From assembly GCA_944324405.1 (NCBI GenBank), contig CALUWF010000002.1, positions 33,660-97,659 on the forward strand: a stretch of 64,000 nt of DNA. The letters are read 5' to 3'. Position 1 is the stretch's first letter, and every line of letters starts with the position of its first letter. The notes beneath the pieces are model-generated. The model made no database searches, was not told where the DNA came from, and saw only the letters and a program-made list of their open reading frames with translations. Of the stretch, positions 1 to 7,857 are shown in pieces. The translations under genes were made by a program, and so were the position numbers. The DNA comes from Candidatus Gastranaerophilales bacterium. GTDB taxonomy: Bacteria; Cyanobacteriota; Vampirovibrionia; Gastranaerophilales; Gastranaerophilaceae.

Positions 1-107
1 CAGAAATCCGCTGGTGAAAGGCTTGATTTTGCTTCAAGGTTTACTGTTATTTTTTCAGAGTAGAGTTGGGCTAATTTTTCATCTAAATCATTTACTGCTG
101 ACATCAT
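1..107 (-). CDS. 5' fragment of an unidentified protein
   Basis: Only the first 35 codons lie in the window; the gene runs off the left edge. The reading frame is open from two adjacent ATG codons (105-107 and 102-104) and begins MMSAVNDLDEKLAQ. An AG-rich stretch lies upstream and may serve as the ribosome binding site. The visible part is acidic and probably helical, with no recognisable motif, so I do not name it. It is divergent from glk, and its upstream region (137-157) carries a 21-bp element that recurs at 12801-12821. Confidence 0.55.
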   Translation of the reverse strand, partial: MMSAVNDLDEKLAQLYSEKITVNLEAKSSLSPADF

Positions 108-136
108 AACTTTTATCTTCTTTCTGTTTATATCCT

Positions 137-157
137 GCTTACATATATATAAAGTAT
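137..157 (-). promoter_or_regulatory. 21-bp upstream element, copy 1
   Basis: Read on the minus strand, this 21-bp stretch (ATACTTTATATA at one end, GTAAGC at the other) is identical to plus-strand 12801-12821. It ends 29 bp before the start codon of the partial gene at 107. In both places a GATATAA-type string follows, but at different spacing (2 versus 9 nt). The arrangement suggests a regulator site or special promoter element; the function is unknown. Confidence 0.45.
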
Positions 158-192
158 ATAAAAAGTGTAGAATTTCAAATTGTTTAAATATC

Positions 193-210
193 GTTACAAT
201 ACTTTACAAA
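193..210 (+). promoter_or_regulatory. HLR1-like direct repeat (possible RpaB-type site)
   Basis: The sequence reads GTTACAAT-AC-TTTACAAA. It fits the cyanobacterial HLR1 consensus recalled from the RpaB literature, two (G/T)TTACA(T/A)(T/A) octamers separated by two bases. It overlaps the predicted -35 hexamer of glk, so a bound OmpR-type regulator would be expected to repress. Whether this genome encodes an RpaB orthologue cannot be seen here. Confidence 0.4.
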
Positions 211-232
211 TATTTTTTGTTTGTGCTAAAAT
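203..232 (+). promoter_or_regulatory. Predicted glk operon promoter
   Basis: TTTACA (203-208), an 18-bp spacer and TAAAAT (227-232), preceded by an extended -10 TGC (224-226). The expected start of transcription is near 239, giving a 5' leader of about 25 nt before the ATG at 265, long enough to hold the GGGAGAGGA Shine-Dalgarno. Confidence 0.55.
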
Positions 233-264
233 CCTTGTACGACAATATTTTAATGGGAGAGGAT

Positions 265-1215
265 ATGAAAAAATACAGAATAGGCGTCGATATCGGCGGT
301 ACAAATATAAAAATAGCCCTTGTTGACATGCAAGGAAAAATTGTTTATTCAAATACAACACCCACGCGTGCGGATATGGGTTTTGAATATACCATTGCAA
401 ACATAAAACAGGCTATTTCAGACCTTATGAAAGAAACAAACTCGGACAGCTCAACCATTGAGTCAATCGGTTTCGGCTTCCCTGGTCAAATTGACTATCA
501 GGCAGGAATTGTAAGGCTTTTGCCCAATATGCCCGGCTGGGTCGAAATTCCCGTTGCAAAAATTATGGAAGATGAATTTAAAATCCCGACACGCCTTGAC
601 AACGACGTTCGTGTGGCAACGCTCGGCGAACTTAAATACGGCGCGGGTAAAGGCTGTCAAAACCTTGTATGCATTACTGTCGGTACAGGTATAGGCTCGG
701 GTCTTGTCCTTAACGGCAAATTGGTTCGCGGCGCAAAAAATGCCGCAGGCGAAATAGGGCACATTAAAATGACTATGGGCGAAGGCCCCCTCTGCGGCTG
801 CGGCGACTACGGCTGTTTTGAGGCTTACGCTTCGGGGCCTTCAATCGTTGCTATGGCGCGTGATTATATAAAAGGCGGCAAATCATCCAAATTTAAAGAA
901 CTGGCAACAGAAGAGCTAAGCCCCTATATTGTTGCTCAGGCTGCTCTTCAGGGCGATGTTGTTGCAAAAAGAATATACTCAAAAATCGGCGAAATAATAG
1001 GCATAGGCTTAACTTCGGTTATTAACCTTCTAAACCCCGAAAAAGTAATTATCGGCGGCGGAGTGGCTGATGCCGGAGATATTTTGCTCAATCCCATAAG
1101 GGAAACGGTTGCAAAAAGGGCAATGCCCATACAGGCGTCAAGTGTGGAAATTGTACCTGCGCAGCTGGGTAACACGGCGGGTGTCATCGGCGCGAGCCTG
1201 CTTATAGAAAGCTAG
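265..1215 (+). CDS. glk: ROK-family glucokinase
   Basis: Likely phosphorylates glucose to glucose 6-phosphate with ATP in the cytoplasm. The N-terminus carries the phosphate-binding DIGGTN motif (residues 9-14). The middle holds the GEIGHI segment (His166) and the ROK zinc motif CGCG-x2-GC (Cys177, Cys179, Cys184). The length of 316 residues is normal for the family. The frame is open further upstream, but the ATG at 265 is preferred because a strong Shine-Dalgarno (GGGAGAGGA) lies just before it. First gene of a five-gene operon with holA, holB, a DUF3326 gene and a pilin gene. Other ROK members act on ManNAc, GlcNAc or fructose, or are repressors. There is no N-terminal helix-turn-helix, so a kinase is favoured, but the sugar is inferred. 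Confidence 0.85.
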   Translation: MKKYRIGVDIGGTNIKIALVDMQGKIVYSNTTPTRADMGFEYTIANIKQAISDLMKETNSDSSTIESIGFGFPGQIDYQAGIVRLLPNMPGWVEIPVAKIMEDEFKIPTRLDNDVRVATLGELKYGAGKGCQNLVCITVGTGIGSGLVLNGKLVRGAKNAAGEIGHIKMTMGEGPLCGCGDYGCFEAYASGPSIVAMARDYIKGGKSSKFKELATEELSPYIVAQAALQGDVVAKRIYSKIGEIIGIGLTSVINLLNPEKVIIGGGVADAGDILLNPIRETVAKRAMPIQASSVEIVPAQLGNTAGVIGASLLIES

Positions 1216-1230
1216 AATAAAGGAAATCTT

Positions 1231-2214
1231 ATGCCCTTATATTTTTTCTGGGGTGAAGAAGATTATTTAATTGAAAGAGAAGTAAAAGCACTCAGACAAA
1301 AGGTTTTGGGCGAAAGTTTTGACGCCCTAAACTACAGAGTACTTGATAACCCTGATTTTACGGCGTTTGACGAGGCGCTTCGCACGTCACCGATGTTTTT
1401 CGGGAATATTTTATATGTAATAAAGTGTGATAAATATTTTCTTGAAACAAAAAACAAAATAAAGCTCGACGACAAACAGACCGCAATGCTGTGCGACTCG
1501 CTTGAAAGCGTTGCGGACGGGGTGCATATACTGCTTTTGTGTCAGGTGGCGCGCGGGGACAAGAAAAAGCCCGACAGCAGGAAAAAAATATATAAAGCCG
1601 TTGCAAAAACAGCTCAAATAAAGGAGTTTCCGGCTTATCGCGCCTATGAGGACTATAAAATCGCGCCGATTTTAAAAAATCTGGCAAAAGAAAAAGACAT
1701 AACACTGAATAATGAATGCATTATGCTGCTTATTGAATACTGCGGGGCGCAGATTAGAAATATTGATATGCAGCTTGAAAAGTTAAAGGTATTCGCTTAT
1801 CCAAAAAAACAAATAAGTGCCGATATGGTCAGGGAGCTTTGTTTTGCGGGCGAGGACATTTTTTTGCTGCCAGATTTAATTATAAAAAAAGACTACACAA
1901 AAGCGCTTGAACAGATTACAAAAATACTGCAAAAATCACACTATCTTGAGGTTTTAGGGTTTTTGCAAACGAGTTTTTTAAACCTTTTAAAGACAAAAGT
2001 CTTTGCGACAAATATGACGCCTGCTGAAATTTCAAGGAAAACGGGTCAACACGAATTTGTCGTAAAGAAAAATCTGGAAAAGCTTAAAAACGTTGATACC
2101 AAAGAACTCCTGAGGCTGAAATTAAACTTAAGTGAGGCGGAATATCTTCTAAAAAGCGGACAGGTTGACCCTTTGTGCGCATTTAGCACAATGTTGTACA
2201 GGGAGGCTCAATGA
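1231..2214 (+). CDS. holA: DNA polymerase III subunit delta
   Basis: Clamp-loader subunit that opens the beta sliding clamp during replication. The N-terminus (YFFWGEEDYLIEREV) is the family's characteristic opening, where the Walker site of AAA+ relatives is replaced by a non-ATP-binding loop. The central part holds the helical domain with the CGAQIRNIDMQLEKL segment, and the C-terminal third matches the clamp-loader collar. The length of 327 residues is normal. It starts 15 bp after glk and overlaps the next gene by 4 bp (ATGA), so translation is probably coupled to holB. Confidence 0.88.
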   Translation: MPLYFFWGEEDYLIEREVKALRQKVLGESFDALNYRVLDNPDFTAFDEALRTSPMFFGNILYVIKCDKYFLETKNKIKLDDKQTAMLCDSLESVADGVHILLLCQVARGDKKKPDSRKKIYKAVAKTAQIKEFPAYRAYEDYKIAPILKNLAKEKDITLNNECIMLLIEYCGAQIRNIDMQLEKLKVFAYPKKQISADMVRELCFAGEDIFLLPDLIIKKDYTKALEQITKILQKSHYLEVLGFLQTSFLNLLKTKVFATNMTPAEISRKTGQHEFVVKKNLEKLKNVDTKELLRLKLNLSEAEYLLKSGQVDPLCAFSTMLYREAQ

Positions 2215-3161
2215 TAGCAAATAATTTAAAAACAGATTTTCCTTTTGTTTCAAATTACTTTGAACAGTTGTTTAAAGTAAATGTAAAAAAATTCCCGCAA
2301 TCAATTGTCTTTGAAGGGCTTGATGCCTATGCACAGTGCTTTTTCGCGCTTGAGCTTGCCCGTATTTTAAATTGTCTTGAGGACGGGGAGGAAAATTGTC
2401 AGTGCTTAAATTGCCGCTGGATTAGGGAAAATAAACACCCCGCCATAAATTTTGTTTCACAAATTCATTTTAAACCGCAGGGGGATGACTCAAAAACCGT
2501 AATATCGGCGGCTCAGGCAAAAGAAATTGAAAAGTCGCTTCGAGAAACGTCCGACTACCACAGATTTTTTATATTCTTTGATGCAAAACAGGCACCGCCT
2601 GATTTAGAGCATAAAAATTCCCATAAAAACTATTCGCCCGCAGGTTACAATATCTGTCCCGATGAGGACTGGTATTTAGACCATATAAATCAAAAAACTT
2701 TTAATCCCTCTACGCCGAACGTACTTTTAAAATGTGTGGAGGAGCCGCCCGAGCGCACGACTTTTGTCTTTTTGACCAAAAATCGGGCAGATTTAATAAA
2801 TACGATTGTTTCGCGCTCGCAATGTTTTAAGCTGCCAACGAGCGTAAAAAGACAGGATTTTGGCTTTATTTTGCCTTATTTTGAAAAGTATCCCTTAATG
2901 CCGCTTTCCTGTGCGCTGAATTCAAGCGAAGAATTGCAAAATTACATTAAAGAAAACGAAATGCCTGTAGATTTGCTCCTTGATACAATTCTTTCTTATT
3001 TAAGTTTTGAGCTTAAAAATGCAGACAACGCGGGTTATGTTTTAAAACTGAAACAGGATATAAAAGCGCTTGCCGCGGCAAAAAGGCACCATAGCGCACA
3101 GATGTCCGATAAAGTCGTGCTTGATACCCTGTTTTTAAAGATGGCGGGTGATATAAAATGA
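2211..3161 (+). CDS. holB: DNA polymerase III subunit delta' (clamp-loader, divergent)
   Basis: Predicted delta' subunit of the clamp loader. A zinc-binding-like cluster (CQCLNC with an earlier Cys, about residues 55-67) and the block NVLLKCVEEPPERTTFVFLT, followed by a sensor-like SRSQCF, are typical of DnaX/HolB proteins. The Walker A glycine-lysine motif is missing (GLDAYAQCF in its place), as expected for a delta' that does not hydrolyse ATP. Unusual is an insertion of about 40 residues (about 125-165, containing many Asn, Tyr and Asp) between the zinc domain and the LLKCVEEPP block. It overlaps holA by 4 bp and the DUF3326 gene by 4 bp. Confidence 0.78.
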   Translation: MIANNLKTDFPFVSNYFEQLFKVNVKKFPQSIVFEGLDAYAQCFFALELARILNCLEDGEENCQCLNCRWIRENKHPAINFVSQIHFKPQGDDSKTVISAAQAKEIEKSLRETSDYHRFFIFFDAKQAPPDLEHKNSHKNYSPAGYNICPDEDWYLDHINQKTFNPSTPNVLLKCVEEPPERTTFVFLTKNRADLINTIVSRSQCFKLPTSVKRQDFGFILPYFEKYPLMPLSCALNSSEELQNYIKENEMPVDLLLDTILSYLSFELKNADNAGYVLKLKQDIKALAAAKRHHSAQMSDKVVLDTLFLKMAGDIK

Positions 3162-4114
3162 AATACATTGCTTTTTCGCTTCCGACGGGAATTGGTGCTC
3201 AAATCGGCGGATATGCGGGTGACATCGGGTATATTGTAAGAGAGTATTCAAAATATTTTAAGGTTGTTGTAAATCCAAACGCCGTAAACGGCGGGATTTT
3301 AAGCGCAATTAATCAAAACATGCTCTATGTTGAAGGGTATAATTTTGATGAGTTTTTATGCGGCAGGGTAAAATTAAAAGAGGTTGAAAGCCAAAATAAG
3401 ACAGGTGTTTTATTTGACCGTGAAATACCCGAAAACGTGCTAAACGTGCATATAAATACAATTAACGCCCTGAGGGTGGTTCAGGGGCTTGATATTATGG
3501 AGCCAAAGTATACAAAAGAGCCTGTCGGAGTGAGTTTTTCAATAAATAATAACATATCATCGGGTACGATTTTAAACCCCGACACTCTGCTTGAGGGCGC
3601 AAAAGAGCTTTTAAACTCGGGAGCGCAGGCGATTGCCCTTGTGTGTTATTTCGGATGTGACGCGGATAGCGAGGATTATTCAAACGGCACGGGAATTGAC
3701 CCCATCGGCGGCGTTGAGGCTGTTATTTCGCACCTTGTATCAAAAGAGTTAAAAGTTCCCTGTGCTCACGCTCCTGCGTTTTGTGATATTGAAATATCAA
3801 ATAAAACGGAAAACCCGAAAGTAGCTTCAGAGTGCATATCTTCCACATATTTACCTTGCGTTATACAGGGGCTGCAACACGCGCCTTTAATTTCAAAAAA
3901 CGAAGGCATAGATGTGCGCGATATAGAATGTCTTGTTGTCCCAAACGGCGCACTCGGCTCAAAAGCCGTACTCGGGGCGCTTGAAAATAACATAAAGGTG
4001 TGTGCGGTTAATAATCCTTCTAAATTAAATATAGGATGTAGCAAGCTTAAAAGTAGTGATATACTTTGCTTTGATACATATCAAAGCTGTCTTGAATACT
4101 TGAAAGAAGGTTAA
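3158..4114 (+). CDS. DUF3326 family protein
   Basis: The opening FSLPTGIGAQIGGYAGD and the following VVNPNAVNGG and LYVEGY segments are what I recall as the signature of DUF3326, a family found mainly in Cyanobacteria and without a known function. A second conserved block is DPIGGVEAVISHLVSKEL, and a third is VVPNGALGSKAVLGALE near the C-terminus. The 318-residue protein has no signal peptide or clear membrane segment. It overlaps holB by 4 bp, so it belongs to the glk operon. Its presence is one of the better arguments for a cyanobacterial-lineage host. Confidence 0.75.
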   Translation: MKYIAFSLPTGIGAQIGGYAGDIGYIVREYSKYFKVVVNPNAVNGGILSAINQNMLYVEGYNFDEFLCGRVKLKEVESQNKTGVLFDREIPENVLNVHINTINALRVVQGLDIMEPKYTKEPVGVSFSINNNISSGTILNPDTLLEGAKELLNSGAQAIALVCYFGCDADSEDYSNGTGIDPIGGVEAVISHLVSKELKVPCAHAPAFCDIEISNKTENPKVASECISSTYLPCVIQGLQHAPLISKNEGIDVRDIECLVVPNGALGSKAVLGALENNIKVCAVNNPSKLNIGCSKLKSSDILCFDTYQSCLEYLKEG

Positions 4115-4119
4115 AATTT

Positions 4120-5094
4120 ATGAAAAAACGTTATAATGCCTGGACAATGGCGGAACTTGTAGTTGCAATGCTTGTACTTGCAATTCTTATGACTTTATCA
4201 ATTCAGGCAATTAAACCCAAAAAAATAAAAACTCTTCCCTTCGCCTATGCAGCGGTTAAAAACTTAAATGACGCCGCAAAATACGTGCTTGGGGATAAAA
4301 ACGTAAAAAATCTGCCCGACGGCCCGATTAGTACACCTGCCGCAAATTCAAACGAAACATGCGTCGGCATGGCCGAGGCAATGAGCCTTCTTGATGATTA
4401 CAACTGTGTCAAAACATACAACTCGGCACCCGCAAACGGCAGAGGAAAGAAAGGCAGCCCGAATTTTCAAACCGCAAATCTAATATCGTATTCCGGCCTG
4501 CAAAAAGATTTTACATCAACCTACCGCGGTACGGCATCCAACGCAGGCAAATGTGCAACCGTTGCAGTTGGCATGAAAGACATTATGATAGATATAGACG
4601 GCGATGACGGCGAAAACAAAGTGGGAAAAGACCAATTCCCCATTAAACTTTTGCAGACGGGCGAAGTTGTACCCGGAACCTGCACAAATATATCCCCGGG
4701 CACAACTCCCTCTGAATGCGGCGGCGCATCATTCAGCAATCCGACTTTTACAAAGCATCCAAGCTGCGGAAGCGTTACAACAATGTTTATAAATGAAAAA
4801 GAACCCTTTGCATACTCGGTATACAGATCACGCCCGGTAACCGAAGAGGAAATAGCTTCGGGTAAATATAGATCTGATGACAGGATTACCGAGGTATTGA
4901 GAATTGATGATGAAAGCAAAGTTGAAATAAGTTTTGCGGAAGCAGACTGCATTGCAAGAAACAACGTATTAACAAGAACCCAGTGTGCAAAACTCGGCTA
5001 CAAACCCGAACCTGAATGCACAGATGACGGCGCCTTTTGCCTCGTAAGACAATCAAGGCCGCTTTCAATGAACATTTTTGCACTGCCTTATTAA
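4120..5094 (+). CDS. Type IV pilin-like protein (prepilin N-terminus)
   Basis: The N-terminus is a class III signal: a short basic leader (MKKRYNA), then W-T-M-A-E-L and a hydrophobic helix of about 20 residues (to about residue 27), followed by a Lys-rich stop. Glu at +5 after the predicted prepilin peptidase cut is conserved, but the residue at +1 is Trp rather than the usual Phe or Met and -1 is Ala rather than Gly. The 324-residue globular part is rich in Cys and Asn, including C-x(n)-C pairs likely to form disulfides. It probably belongs to a type IV pilus or pseudopilus. The gene is the last of the glk operon; no other pilus gene is nearby. Confidence 0.7.
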   Translation: MKKRYNAWTMAELVVAMLVLAILMTLSIQAIKPKKIKTLPFAYAAVKNLNDAAKYVLGDKNVKNLPDGPISTPAANSNETCVGMAEAMSLLDDYNCVKTYNSAPANGRGKKGSPNFQTANLISYSGLQKDFTSTYRGTASNAGKCATVAVGMKDIMIDIDGDDGENKVGKDQFPIKLLQTGEVVPGTCTNISPGTTPSECGGASFSNPTFTKHPSCGSVTTMFINEKEPFAYSVYRSRPVTEEEIASGKYRSDDRITEVLRIDDESKVEISFAEADCIARNNVLTRTQCAKLGYKPEPECTDDGAFCLVRQSRPLSMNIFALPY

Positions 5095-5106
5095 AAAAAC
5101 ACAAAA

Positions 5107-5134
5107 ACAGACCCCTTGAATTCAAGGGGTCTGT
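5107..5134. terminator. Bidirectional terminator between pilin gene and hsp20
   Basis: A perfect palindrome (ACAGACCCCTTGAA and its complement) with an A-rich left flank and a T-containing right flank. It lies between convergent genes, so it can stop both the glk operon (plus) and hsp20 (minus). Confidence 0.85.
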
Positions 5135-5151
5135 TTAATTTGACATAAAAA

Positions 5152-5610
5152 TTATTCAACCGTAAGTTTTTTGCCGTTTGATTTTTCGGCAACAAGCTTT
5201 GGTGCTTCAATTGCCAAAATACCATGTTCGAGTTTTGCTTTTGTTTTTTCAACATCAATTTCTTGCGGAAAGTAGACAGTTCTTGAAAATTCGCCGTATT
5301 TAAATTCGGATTTTCTAAAACCTTTTGTGTCTTCTTTGTGTTCTTCTTTTCTTTTTGCATTAATTGTAAGATAGTTCTTGTCTATATCAATATCAAGATC
5401 TTCTTTTTTAATGCCGGGAAGTTCCGCCTTTATGTCATATTGTTTGTCTTTTTCATGGATTTCAACAGGCATTGCATATTTATCTTCCATATCTTCATTT
5501 AAAATATATTCGGGGAAAAAGCTGTCAAAGTTCCTGTTTAAAATGGAGCTTATTTCGTCGTTTACCGATTTAATGAAATTGTCGGGTGATTTTTTAATTA
5601 AAAATTTCAT
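5152..5610 (-). CDS. Hsp20/alpha-crystallin small heat-shock protein
   Basis: Holdase chaperone that binds unfolding proteins under stress. The alpha-crystallin domain covers about residues 48-140. It has the conserved AELPGIKKEDLDIDI start, the YLTINAKRKEE strand, FKYGEFSRTVYFP, and the LEHGILAIEAPK end in place of the usual NGVL. The 152-residue length is normal. A good AGGAG ribosome binding site precedes the ATG. Single-gene unit with its own terminator at 5107-5134. Confidence 0.92.
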   Translation of the reverse strand: MKFLIKKSPDNFIKSVNDEISSILNRNFDSFFPEYILNEDMEDKYAMPVEIHEKDKQYDIKAELPGIKKEDLDIDIDKNYLTINAKRKEEHKEDTKGFRKSEFKYGEFSRTVYFPQEIDVEKTKAKLEHGILAIEAPKLVAEKSNGKKLTVE

Positions 5611-5930
5611 AATTAACTCCTTTCAACTTTTAATCTAATCTCCTAACAATGTTATTATCACCCTATTTTTTAAAAAACATTGGAAATTTAATTAAAAATT
5701 AAGAATTACATGGGATAGGCATGGGTTTTTGTTTACAAAACTAAAGAGTATTTATTTTTTGTAAGTATGGTAATATTGGCTTAAAATCTTTTGTTCAAGG
5801 GTATTTTAAGAATAATGAAGAATTATTTATGTTAATTTTAATGTATTTTCTAAAATCCACTATTAAATGGAGGCATGGTTACTTCTACAAGTGTAAAATG
5901 TATACAAAAGGGAAAAATTAAATTTATTCA

Positions 5931-5960
5931 TTGCCTAAAGCGGGTATTTTGGTTTACTAT
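5931..5960 (+). promoter_or_regulatory. Predicted cobO promoter
   Basis: TTGCCT, an 18-bp spacer and TACTAT. The expected transcription start is near 5967, giving a leader of about 70 nt that contains the hairpin at 6006-6025. Confidence 0.4.
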
Positions 5961-6005
5961 ATAAGTGTAGTTGAAACACAAATACAGTTTATAGACGAGA
6001 TGCAT

Positions 6006-6025
6006 AAGGTCGCAAAAAAGACCTT
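6006..6025 (+). promoter_or_regulatory. Leader hairpin next to cobO ribosome binding site
   Basis: AAGGTC and GACCTT form a 6-bp stem around the loop GCAAAAAA, ending directly before GCGGAGG, the ribosome binding site for the TTG start. It is placed where it could affect initiation, or it may simply be the end of a structured leader. Confidence 0.35.
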
Positions 6026-6037
6026 GCGGAGGCACAA

Positions 6038-6571
6038 TTGTTAGAGAACGGTTACATTCAAATCTATACCGGAGACGGAAAAGGAAAGACTACGGCTTCA
6101 CTGGGGCTTGCCATGAGAGCTTTGGGACATGGATGGAAAGTTATGATTATCCAGTTTGCAAAAGGCGACCAAGGCACAACCTACGGCGAAATTGCTTCAT
6201 CTCACCGTTTTAGCGACAATCTTGAAGTACGCCAATTCGGCCTGGATAGAGTATGTTATTCGCACAATATGAATATCGATGATTACAAAGAGGCAAAAAA
6301 AGGCTGGGAATGCGCTAAAGAAGCTATTATGAGCGGAAAATACGGTCTTATAATTCTCGATGAAATCAACATCTGTATTGATATGGGCATGTTAAAAGTT
6401 CAAGACATAAAAAATACACTTTTAAACAAGCCTAAAAATCTTGAAATTGTTTTAACGGGCAGAAACGCACATCAGGAGCTTATCGCAATGGCACATCTGG
6501 TAACCGAAATGCAGCCTGTTAAGCACTACTTTGACATCGGAGTTATGGCTCGAAGAGGCATAGAATATTAA
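6038..6571 (+). CDS. cobO: Cob(I)yrinic acid a,c-diamide adenosyltransferase (CobO type)
   Basis: Transfers the adenosyl group of ATP to the cobalt of corrinoids to make adenosylcobalamin. The P-loop GDGKGKTT (residues 12-19) and the later LDEIN and LTGRNAH motifs are diagnostic of the CobA/CobO/BtuR family. The length of 177 residues is typical. The start is TTG at 6038, chosen because GCGGAGG sits 5 nt upstream and no in-frame ATG exists. No other cobalamin gene is nearby, so it may serve salvage of imported corrinoid. A terminator follows at 6645-6673. Confidence 0.9.
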   Translation: MLENGYIQIYTGDGKGKTTASLGLAMRALGHGWKVMIIQFAKGDQGTTYGEIASSHRFSDNLEVRQFGLDRVCYSHNMNIDDYKEAKKGWECAKEAIMSGKYGLIILDEINICIDMGMLKVQDIKNTLLNKPKNLEIVLTGRNAHQELIAMAHLVTEMQPVKHYFDIGVMARRGIEY

Positions 6572-6644
6572 GAATAGTAAAAAGTTTGTTGTATTATTTA
6601 TTTATGATACAATATTAATTGGAAAAGATTTTTAATGGGGAAAT

Positions 6645-6673
6645 GGGGGTTTTGTAAAAACTCCCTTTTTTTT
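6645..6673 (+). terminator. cobO terminator
   Basis: GGGGGTTTT pairs with AAAAACTCCC (one G-U pair) across a very short loop, followed by a run of eight T. Confidence 0.75.
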
Positions 6674-6677
6674 ATTT

Positions 6678-6938
6678 TTACCCCTCTCTGTTTGCAGCCT
6701 CTATTAGTTCAAGCTTTTGAGAGCGTTTGAGTTTCTTTATTCTGCACTCTTCTTTTAGTGCATCACTTTTATTGTCATATTCTTTTGTATAAACGATTTT
6801 AAGCGGTTTGTGCGAACGGGTGTATTTTGCACCTTTTCCGTTTAGGTGCTCTAAAAAACGTTTTTGGACATCGCGCGCAATACCGCAATAAAGTGTATCA
6901 TCCTTTGTTTGCAAGATGTAGAGATAATATTTCATCAA
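6678..6938 (-). CDS. GIY-YIG domain protein (YhbQ/UPF0213 type)
   Basis: Small 86-residue stand-alone GIY-YIG nuclease-fold protein. YYLYILQTKDDTLYCGIARD at the start is the GIY-YIG core (here YLY and CGI), followed by the Arg in VQKRFLEHL and the conserved FTRS-like KYTRSHKPLKIVY. Family members nick DNA or are of unknown role. The gene starts inside the 3' end of dusB (41-bp overlap in another frame), so both are on one transcript. The second Met codon (6935) is an equally possible start. Confidence 0.85.
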   Translation of the reverse strand: MMKYYLYILQTKDDTLYCGIARDVQKRFLEHLNGKGAKYTRSHKPLKIVYTKEYDNKSDALKEECRIKKLKRSQKLELIEAANREG

Positions 6939-7857
6939 GCACCCTCATTATTTCTTTTTCACTCTCGAGTCTTACAAGGTATTGGCGGTATTTTGAGGCG
7001 TCTTTTACCGATGAGATGTAGTAATTATAAAATTTTCTCATAAATTTAACACCGTTTCTCTCGCCGCGAAGCTCAATCTCGCCCTTTATATGTTTTTTTA
7101 AAACCTGTATTTTATCTTCCAGAGAGGGTGCCGAAAGTTTTTCACCGGTTTTAAAAAAGTGTTCTATTCTGTGCGCCAGATGAAAATCACCCATAAGCCC
7201 TCTGCCTATTGCAATTCCGTTTGCGCCCGTAATATCAAGGCATTTTATTGCATCGTCAACGCTTTTTATATCACCGTTTGCAAAATAAGGGATATTAATT
7301 TCGCCTTTCAGCTCTTTTAATTTCTGCCAATCGGCACATCCGCCGTACATCTGTGAGCGTGTGCGCGCATGTATTGTTATAAAATCAACCCCTGCTTCTT
7401 CAAGCGCTTTAGCAAATTCAACAAAATTCATCTCATCCAAGCTCCAGCCCAGCCTGAATTTTGCGCTTAGCGGCACATTTATAACATCTCTCACAGCCTT
7501 TACAATATCAACCGCAAGAGCAGTGTTTCTCATCATGGCGGCACCGTCAGTGCCCTTTACAACTTTATTTACCGGACAGCCAAAGTTTAAATCAATTACG
7601 CTTGCGCGCTCGTTTAAAAATTTAGCCGCACGTGCCATTATATGAGGCTTATGCCCGCTAAGTTGAAAAGATAAGGGATATTGACACTTGTCATATTCAA
7701 TTATTAAAGTCTTTTGATTATTTACGAGCGCTTCTGAGGATATCATCTCGGTTGTGAGAAGAATTTCTTTTGAACATTGCCTTGCAAGTTTTCTGAAAAC
7801 AACATCTGAAATACCCGCGAGCGGCGCCTGGATTATTTTTATATCTTTTATATTCAT
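6898..7857 (-). CDS. dusB: tRNA-dihydrouridine synthase
   Basis: FMN enzyme that reduces uridine in the tRNA D-loop. Visible family features are APLAGISD at the start, the LNFGCPVNKVVK block with the catalytic Cys, AKFRLGW, ITIHARTRSQMY and the FMN phosphate-binding GDIKS and GIAIGRGLMG segments. The 319-residue length is normal. The ATG overlaps the stop of the upstream TPR gene (TAATG), so translation is coupled. The exact U position modified cannot be read from sequence. Confidence 0.92.
   Translation of the reverse strand: MNIKDIKIIQAPLAGISDVVFRKLARQCSKEILLTTEMISSEALVNNQKTLIIEYDKCQYPLSFQLSGHKPHIMARAAKFLNERASVIDLNFGCPVNKVVKGTDGAAMMRNTALAVDIVKAVRDVINVPLSAKFRLGWSLDEMNFVEFAKALEEAGVDFITIHARTRSQMYGGCADWQKLKELKGEINIPYFANGDIKSVDDAIKCLDITGANGIAIGRGLMGDFHLAHRIEHFFKTGEKLSAPSLEDKIQVLKKHIKGEIELRGERNGVKFMRKFYNYYISSVKDASKYRQYLVRLESEKEIMRVLDEILSLHLANKG

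Larger units (their letters stand above)
5611..6037. other. Intergenic region between hsp20 and cobO
   Basis: 427 bp between divergent genes. Two plus-strand promoter-like pairs are visible: TTGTAA (5759-5764) with TAAAAT (5782-5787, 17-bp spacer), and TTGCCT (5931-5936) with TACTAT (5955-5960, 18-bp spacer). A 30-codon ORF at 5829-5921 has no good ribosome binding site and is not called. I looked for a cobalamin riboswitch because cobO follows and did not find the B12 box. Confidence 0.5.

Noticed and set aside
5829..5921. 30-codon ORF in the hsp20-cobO gap
   Set aside because: No ribosome binding site, no recognisable sequence, and codon use like random AT-rich DNA.
5611..6037. Cobalamin riboswitch before cobO
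   Set aside because: Gene context suggested it, but the B12-box core and the expected multi-stem fold were not found.
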